From Gracilariopsis chorda (Eukaryota > Rhodophyta > Florideophyceae > Gracilariales > Gracilariaceae): DNA of 64,000 bases. The notes beneath the pieces were generated by a model, which had not been told where the DNA came from, did not search any database, and saw nothing but the letters and a program-made list of their open reading frames with translations. A program made the translations under genes and the position numbers. Below, one piece after another: positions 58,428-64,000 of this stretch. The stretch is from assembly GCA_003194525.1 (NCBI GenBank), contig NBIV01000033.1:248001-312000 (forward strand), in the 5' to 3' direction. Position 1 is the first letter of the stretch. Each line of letters begins with the position of its first letter.

Positions 58428-58748
58428 TATGCAGAAGATTCCGAAGACGGAAGAGAAGTCTCCGAAGAGAAGAGGACACAGGAAGAGATCTGGCTACAGA
58501 AGGTTACACGAAGTAATGGACTGGATAGGGAAACCAATGGTCATTGGACGTCACACCGCCTAGCGGTCCGACCGAAGTAACGGTTTAATGAAGAATACCG
58601 CCTAGCGGTCCAGCATGAAGATGCTATGAAGAAGAAAAAGAAGAGTCCGGACATACGGATATAGAAGAAGGAAGTCGTTTACCACAAGCTATGGAGCGTT
58701 AAGCGCTAACCTATATCAGGTGTGCGTGCCACGGTCCAGGATCCTGAC
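58428..58748. other. C: spacer between chromodomain and antisense gene
   Basis: About 320 bp with purine-rich stretches (GAAGAAG-like) and a repeated CCGCCTAGCGGTCC motif (about 58557 and 58600). The sense genes end on one side and the antisense gene on the other, so both polyadenylation signals should lie here. No gene is seen. Confidence 0.55.
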
Positions 58749-60611
58749 TTAGGATGAGCCGCTCGTTGGCGGTTGGTAGTTCGCAGACGCGAAAGCCAAT
58801 AACTCGCTCACGCTGGTGAGGTTGGAAGGCGCAACCACTCCAATGGACTGGAGGTGAGCCCTGAGGGCAACGGCCTGAGGGTCCACGGGGACCGGAGATG
58901 CGGTAGACGGAGAAGCAGCCGCACTGGCGGCCATATTCCAGCCATCTGGAGCAGCCACATGCTGGCCGGATCCGTCGAGATCGTTGACCATCGCCGTTAC
59001 CGGGGCTACGGCCTCCTCCACCTCATCGGGGTCGTCATCCACCATTGGATCATCCTCGTAGGAACCGTGCCATTCATCGGAAAACATGAACCCAACCGGG
59101 TGGCCTCGCGGAACGGAGCGTGGTACATCGCGTAACGCTAGCGTGTGAGCCCGTGAAGTCACGGATACCTCCCAAGGGTCATAGAAGACGAAGTTGCCAG
59201 CGTTTGGATTTCTCCGGCCTGGAGAGCGATCATGCCTGGAAGGCTCACCGTCAGGGACGTTGGAGACTGAGACTGTATCCCAGTTAACCATATCGATGGT
59301 GTTCAGAAGGCACTGAAGCTCATCCACATTGGCTTCGGATCCCAGAGGGATATAGATATCCAATCGGCGGATAACCTGGCGTAGGTGAGGAGGAATGTAC
59401 CACAGACGGTTCTTGTCGTACACCTCCCAGAGGAGAAATGCGGCAACGCGAGCAGCCCATTCGGCGAGGAAGAGAGTCCAGTAACCGGAATCCGGATTGT
59501 TGATTAATCGTGAACCGATGTAGCTGAGGCACGGAGGCATCTCCGCAAAGCATCCCCTCGGGACTTCGAACCTGCTCCACCAATGGGGAAGAGGTGCATA
59601 CCGGCCGCGCATCGCGGATGGACGGAGCCTCTCGACCTCGAGATTTTGGTATGGTACCAGGAACCCGAAGCGGGAGCGCGCCTTTCGCTCAAACCGGAGT
59701 CGGTCGAAGAAGGATCCGCGATGATTCGGAAGACGAAGATATCGGAACTCTGCACGCAGAATTGGGCGCCTCCAGAGGAGCATCCCGGCTTCTATTGGAG
59801 TGGACCGGAACGGTGTAGATGGCTGGTAGGCAGCAAGGTTCTCGCAGTATGAGACTTCACCGTAGGTACGGTACCGCGAGAGGTCAAAGCTGTATTCCGT
59901 TGGTACCAGCTCATCCGGATAACTCGCGCGGGCGAGACGGTCGTAGGCGACCTTGGCCATCCCGGCACGGGCTTCATTCAGCGTCTCGAAACCATATCTG
60001 GTGCGCTTCCGTGCGAGGAACTGTGGCTCTACCGCGATACGCGTTCTCCAGTCGAAGGAGTCGACCATATCCCGGCCTAGTCCCCCTGGGAGCTCGCCCT
60101 CCTCCACATAGGAGTCGATGAGGTCCGAGTCGGAAACCCATGTGGGGTGGAACCAGGGCGCACGCGAAAAGAGGAGAGCGTCTTCCCGGGGATTGCGGGC
60201 CCAAAGTGTCGATGGTGACACCCAGCCGGCGGCGGTCGCAGTGATCGGTATCGCTTGGGCGGAATTCCAGGCGGCGATACTCGCGGCATCCGAGGCATCC
60301 AAGGTTGGAACATGAGACGATCCTCCAGGCAGAGGCAAGGAGAGGAACCCAGAGGATGGGTGACGAACCCACGACCCCGGCGTCGCGAAGGAAGGTTGTC
60401 CGCTCGCGGAAGTCCCCTGCGGGGCGCCCGCAGGCGGGTTGTTCGAAAACGGAGTGTTGGTCATAGTAGAGAGGGGCGCAGAGTCTGTTGAAGAAGGTAC
60501 TGAGGGTTGATCAGTTGTAACCGTGTTGGTACGGGGGACCGGTATCTCGGCGATTCCCTTGTCGGGACTATTTATACCCTCGCGCCTCATCTCCTCACGT
60601 TCTATACTCAC
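58749..60611 (-). CDS. C: conserved antisense protein, 620 aa, intact
   Basis: This is one open frame on the strand opposite gag-pol. Its first ATG lies 32 bp inside the 3' LTR, and it ends about 340 bp from the chromodomain stop. Architecture: a Pro/Ser/Thr-rich N-terminus (about 1-130); an ordered, Trp/Tyr/Arg-rich core (about 150-500) with APWFHPTW, WRTRIAV, YRTYGEVSYCENL, RPILRAEFRYLRL, RSRFGFLVPYQNLEVERLRP, LPHWW, FLAEWAARVAAFLLW and NFVFYDPWEV; an acidic stretch (EDDPMVDDDPDEVEEAV); and an Ala/Ser/Pro-rich tail. There is no signal peptide, no clear membrane helix and no Cys-His cluster. The core is conserved in elements A and B, so the gene is an old part of this lineage. I recognise no domain. 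Plant Tat-lineage elements also carry extra antisense ORFs in this position, but I see no sequence link. Confidence 0.85.
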   Translation of the reverse strand: MSIEREEMRREGINSPDKGIAEIPVPRTNTVTTDQPSVPSSTDSAPLSTMTNTPFSNNPPAGAPQGTSASGQPSFATPGSWVRHPSSGFLSLPLPGGSSHVPTLDASDAASIAAWNSAQAIPITATAAGWVSPSTLWARNPREDALLFSRAPWFHPTWVSDSDLIDSYVEEGELPGGLGRDMVDSFDWRTRIAVEPQFLARKRTRYGFETLNEARAGMAKVAYDRLARASYPDELVPTEYSFDLSRYRTYGEVSYCENLAAYQPSTPFRSTPIEAGMLLWRRPILRAEFRYLRLPNHRGSFFDRLRFERKARSRFGFLVPYQNLEVERLRPSAMRGRYAPLPHWWSRFEVPRGCFAEMPPCLSYIGSRLINNPDSGYWTLFLAEWAARVAAFLLWEVYDKNRLWYIPPHLRQVIRRLDIYIPLGSEANVDELQCLLNTIDMVNWDTVSVSNVPDGEPSRHDRSPGRRNPNAGNFVFYDPWEVSVTSRAHTLALRDVPRSVPRGHPVGFMFSDEWHGSYEDDPMVDDDPDEVEEAVAPVTAMVNDLDGSGQHVAAPDGWNMAASAAASPSTASPVPVDPQAVALRAHLQSIGVVAPSNLTSVSELLAFASANYQPPTSGSS

Positions 60612-60629
60612 GTTCGTTTTCGGCCCTTA

Positions 60630-60640
60630 AGGAGGGGGAT
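60630..60640 (+). promoter_or_regulatory. polypurine tract of chromovirus C
   Basis: AAGGAGGGGGA lies two bases before the 3' LTR. It also falls within the short leader of the antisense gene. Confidence 0.8.
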
Positions 60641-60642
60641 GT

Positions 60643-61553
60643 GTAGTGCAATACATTCCCGCGTACGGGCGATGGTGAAACTCATATCTGAGGTGTACTC
60701 GGTGCGAGCGATGAAGCGGGATGCATGAATTTTAGCCCCCGTTTACCGGGCTAATTAGCGGTCTGGTTACCCAGGGTGGTTATGGGAACATTCATATTTT
60801 GTGGTACTTGCCTGGCAAGGGTGGTGGACACGTGGCTACAGCCCCGGCCAGGAGGCCCAAAACGGCTACTTATTTTAGTATAGTTTAGGGGTTAATTTTA
60901 CTTAGGCTAGTGCACTACCTACTGTACTGCACTGAGCTAGTACTTGAGCGTCGGCCGCACGGCGGCGAGCTCACCAAGAAAAGTAACAAGAGTTCGGCTC
61001 TGACTCTATTCGCCATGCGAAGTGTCTAACTCCTCGCGGAGGTACACCGCTTGCCCGATAGTTTCACCCGACTCGCACCACCGAGGAGACCGTGCTCGTC
61101 GTACCCAGTGGGTTGTGACCACTCGTGGTATTCGTTGTTGTCGTGTGACCGCCCGTACAGGCCCTATCTCCGCCCCAGTTTTGGGTATTGATATTACCGA
61201 CGTGTGTCGTGAGACCGTGAGACCATCCCTTCCCCTCATATCCCCTAACCGCCGCGCGGTGCGTGTTCGTGTGTGTGTATCGGCACCCCCTCCGGGGTCT
61301 GTTCCCGCTTTCCGCACGCCCCCGTCGGGTGGTCCCTTTCCCTCTTTTGTTCCACTGTTCGCAGGCTACTTCCGGACCAGCCGTGGTTCCGACCCGTTCT
61401 AACCCCTAAACCTCCGAGGTACATCCAGGCTCCCGACGGAGTTACACCCGTCATACGGGACACGGAGGGCTCTACCCAGCTGAGCCTACCTCTCCAAGAG
61501 AGCAAGGCTTCGAGCTGCCTTGGGTGCCTTTCCCACACCGGGATGGCACCACA
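60643..61553 (+). repeat. 3' LTR of chromovirus C
   Basis: Nearly identical to 50104-51016. GTTGT, the target duplication, follows it. Confidence 0.96.
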
Positions 61554-61558
61554 GTTGT

Positions 61559-61660
61559 GATCCGATCAATCCACACAGCATATCGCATTACTCTCATTAT
61601 GGTGGTTGGACGCATGATTACACATAAAACGATCCTATTCTACACATTCAACGGCATGGC
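61559..61660 (+). mobile_element. fossil E, right part
   Basis: Beyond element C a short stretch keeps the PHSIRYYSHYGGW pattern, close to the PHSLRHGGAS block around the catalytic residues of DIRS recombinases. This supports C having landed inside this gene. The similarity fades within about 100 bp. Confidence 0.5.
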
Positions 61661-64000
61661 CACTGGAAGAGACCGGATATGCTTCTCCATTAGATGCAGC
61701 CTGGAGCGGAAACTGTTCCCGAACTACATTTTTGTGCTCAAGCAAAACGGAAAATGGAGTCCGTTACTTCTTCGAACAACCCTTAATTAAATTTTACGAG
61801 TGAGATCAGATGGGCATAGTGAGCGTCTGGAGCGTCCAGAGCTAGAAGTGAACTTGAAGGAGGGTTGCAACGGCGACCCCGATGACGATCACTGCAGGTG
61901 GCAGCTGCCTGGAACTGCACATTCCGAGACCTGAGTATCATCTTGAAAGGGTGAAGGATTTCCGGGAACAAGTGTGAACTGGGTTCGCTTATTGCGGTGT
62001 TAAAAAATACTTTCGGGGCAATACATAAAATTTGAATGCTATGAAGCCTCAATTGCGACAAGCTTGCGTGCAATAAGGGAAGTAGTCTCACATGCATATC
62101 GTGTACGTGATGTTTGGAATTTCTGACTCTTATACTCAGTGGTGCTACCAGGGTTCTGGAAATATTTCATTTACATCTCGTATTGTAGTCTAGAATAGGA
62201 AATAAAAGAAATTTCAGTTTTCCTGCTTGAAATGCCTCCGAACAATAATTTCCTGAATGTTTCCTCGATGCAAGGTTCAATAATGCCCTTGGTCCTTCAG
62301 AACCGTGATTTTTGCATATGTGAAAGGTACATGGCTGTCTTCAGACCAGATTTGCACGATGGTCTTCAGTTTTCGAAATCCAAGCGAAGAATTTCATTGC
62401 AGCCAACAGAAAGTTCTAATGTTTTGGTTGCCGTCGTTGCATATAATTAAAAAGCGTGCTTTTTGAGAACTGTTTATGTGAATGGATCACAAATCCTACC
62501 ACATTTAAACTTAAAAATCTAGATTCTCAAAGTTTTTGATAACCGTTGTTGAGTGGGTGGTTACCTCGGCTCCAGAGAGAGCCAGTATTCTTAGGTCTTT
62601 ATATGCACCTATGCAAAACCCCGCTAAGATCTATGGTGCTAGATACTTCAGTGGTCACAGTGCAGGGGACCACTCAATACGGATATCATATCAAGATGGT
62701 GCTGTCAATCTTCTTTCGTGAGAACTGATGACACTACTGTGCACATCTCTCTTACTCATGTCTCAACTCTCACGCGAAGTATTGACGTGTCTCATGGCAA
62801 ACATATCTCTCTTACATCAACTGTCCTCCCAAATATGTTTCTGGGTCTGGAAACGTCGGCGATCTCGTTTTCCCGACATTTTCAAGATTATCTTACAGAA
62901 TTGGCTTCGAAAATAACTTTTTGTAGAGTTTCTCACCTTCTTCTGCGCTCCGGGCACAAACGTTTTAAGAACAAGGTTTTTGGCACTGTGTTTTCTGCTT
63001 TAACAGCGTCCTGAAGACAAAATTTCAGAGTATCCACATAGGTTTTCTCCTGGCACCCCAAAACCCGCTCTGTCCGTGATTCTGATGACGAAATTCTGGT
63101 TTTTGAATTTTTTAATATCCTCAAAAATGAGATTGGCCTTAACGGTGTCAATTTTGGATCAGCCTCTTCTCCAGATATCAGAAATCGTATCACTAGATCC
63201 CCATATTCCGTAATTGTGGGCAGTGCTGATCAATATCTGGAAATGGTATTCTCATGACCACAATTCTGGAGATTAAAATATTTTCCGACGGACTATAAAG
63301 TGCGGTTTCCGTGATTTTGGTCCATTCCTCACAAAATTGAAATCTTCACACTTTAAAATGACGTTTCCAAAGTCATAACTTGCCATCTGATCCTAGCCAG
63401 GTGAACATTTCGGTCACCCAGTTTTTCGGATGACGCGAAAAATCCCTTTGCTGTGAATTTGACCAATATCCACACAACATGAGTTCTTGGAGATCAGAAA
63501 TATTGAATCCAATCATGACAGGCAGAGATTTGTGATCGCTTAAGTTTTCTGACCCATAAGAAACTAGTTTTTGTTCCAATCCGATAAATTTCCGCACAGC
63601 ACCATTTGTTCTGGATTCGAAATGGCAAAGCTGATCCATCACATGGCAGAATCCGGATCACCCGGTGTTTTTGAATACGCGAAAAATCAGTTTCGTGAGC
63701 ATTTGCTCATGTTACAGGTAAAATGAATTTCCCTGCATTGCAAATCTTAAATGTGGTCTTTGGTACCAATGACTGATGATCCTGATTCAGGAAAAATTAA
63801 AATTTTAAGATTGCCCTTGTTTTCGAAGAACAATGTTCAGCACACCACAAAAATCAGTGTGGTGTAAATTTGGCCGAATCGCGACCACAACCATGTTTCT
63901 TGGATCAGTTACCGCACATTGTAGTGACATTGGCAAAGAATTCGGATCATGCATATTGTTATGTTCAGAGAAATCAATTTCTGCACGATTTCTCTCAGTT
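61661..64000. other. AT-rich sequence with no recognisable gene
   Basis: All open frames are short and match no family I know. The base composition is AT-rich compared with the host genes. From about 63250 on, degenerate short similarities recur (for example ACGCGAAAAATC at about 63434 and 63678), suggesting a decayed repeat. It may include the 3' part of fossil E. Confidence 0.4.

Larger units (their letters stand above)
50104..61553 (+). mobile_element. Ty3/gypsy chromovirus C, 11.45 kb, young
   Basis: LTRs at 50104-51016 and 60643-61553 and the exact duplication GTTGT (50099-50103 and 61554-61558) define an insertion into the recombinase gene of fossil E. By eye the LTRs differ at only about four positions in about 910, so this is the youngest element here. 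On + it has gag with zinc knuckle, protease, RT, RNase H, integrase and chromodomain; on - it has the antisense gene, which is intact. About three breaks in the sense genes. It belongs to a different subfamily from A and B, but with the same layout. Confidence 0.96.

Noticed and set aside
62232-63014. Small + ORFs in the right-hand tail
   Set aside because: Short, no shared domain pattern, AT-rich and overlapping in different frames; not supported as genes.
1-64000. CRISPR arrays, rRNA or tRNA genes
   Set aside because: No regular direct repeats with spacers, no rRNA landmarks and no full cloverleaf were seen on reading; a tRNA scan could still find one.

Overview
The window is nuclear DNA from a eukaryote with few introns, in two parts. 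The first 8 kb is compact, GC-rich host sequence with three apparently single-exon housekeeping genes. The other 56 kb is almost entirely transposable elements nested in one another. Intron-poor host genes, long chromodomain-bearing Ty3/gypsy elements, copia-like and tyrosine-recombinase retroelements, and PIF/Harbinger transposons together would fit a red alga of the Chondrus type. That is an inference from gene style; no species marker is present.

Host part: a SUMO-protease gene of the Ulp1/SENP type (637-2692, +), the flap endonuclease FEN1 (3771-4970, +) and the U3 snoRNP protein PWP2/UTP1 (5209-8031, -). FEN1 and PWP2 converge with 238 bp between them. FEN1 has a textbook E2F-type site upstream. 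The SUMO protease and PWP2 share an exact 12-mer in the same orientation, about 165-180 bp before their start codons.

DNA-transposon part (8.47-19.52 kb): a nearly intact PIF/Harbinger element (8472-10924) has matching terminal inverted repeats, an ATT target duplication, a Myb/SANT-like gene and a convergent DDE transposase. A second, older Harbinger family is present as a large copy (11284-16659), which holds a solo LTR and several unexplained ORFs, and as an internally deleted relative (18177-19520). A fragment of a gag-like gene lies between them.

Retroelement part (19.6-64 kb): a copia-like fossil (D, about 19615-48662) was invaded by two related Ty3/gypsy chromoviruses, A (20773-32202, TSD AACAG) and B (33126-44605, TSD TTATC). 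To the right, a tyrosine-recombinase (DIRS-like) fossil (E) was invaded by a third, young chromovirus, C (50104-61553, TSD GTTGT, LTRs nearly identical). The last 2.4 kb is AT-rich decayed sequence with no recognisable gene.

The most unusual feature is an extra gene of about 600 codons between the chromodomain and the 3' LTR of all three chromoviruses. It lies on the opposite strand to gag-pol, its start codon is a few dozen bases from the LTR, and its protein is clearly conserved between the diverged families A and C. It has no domain I recognise.
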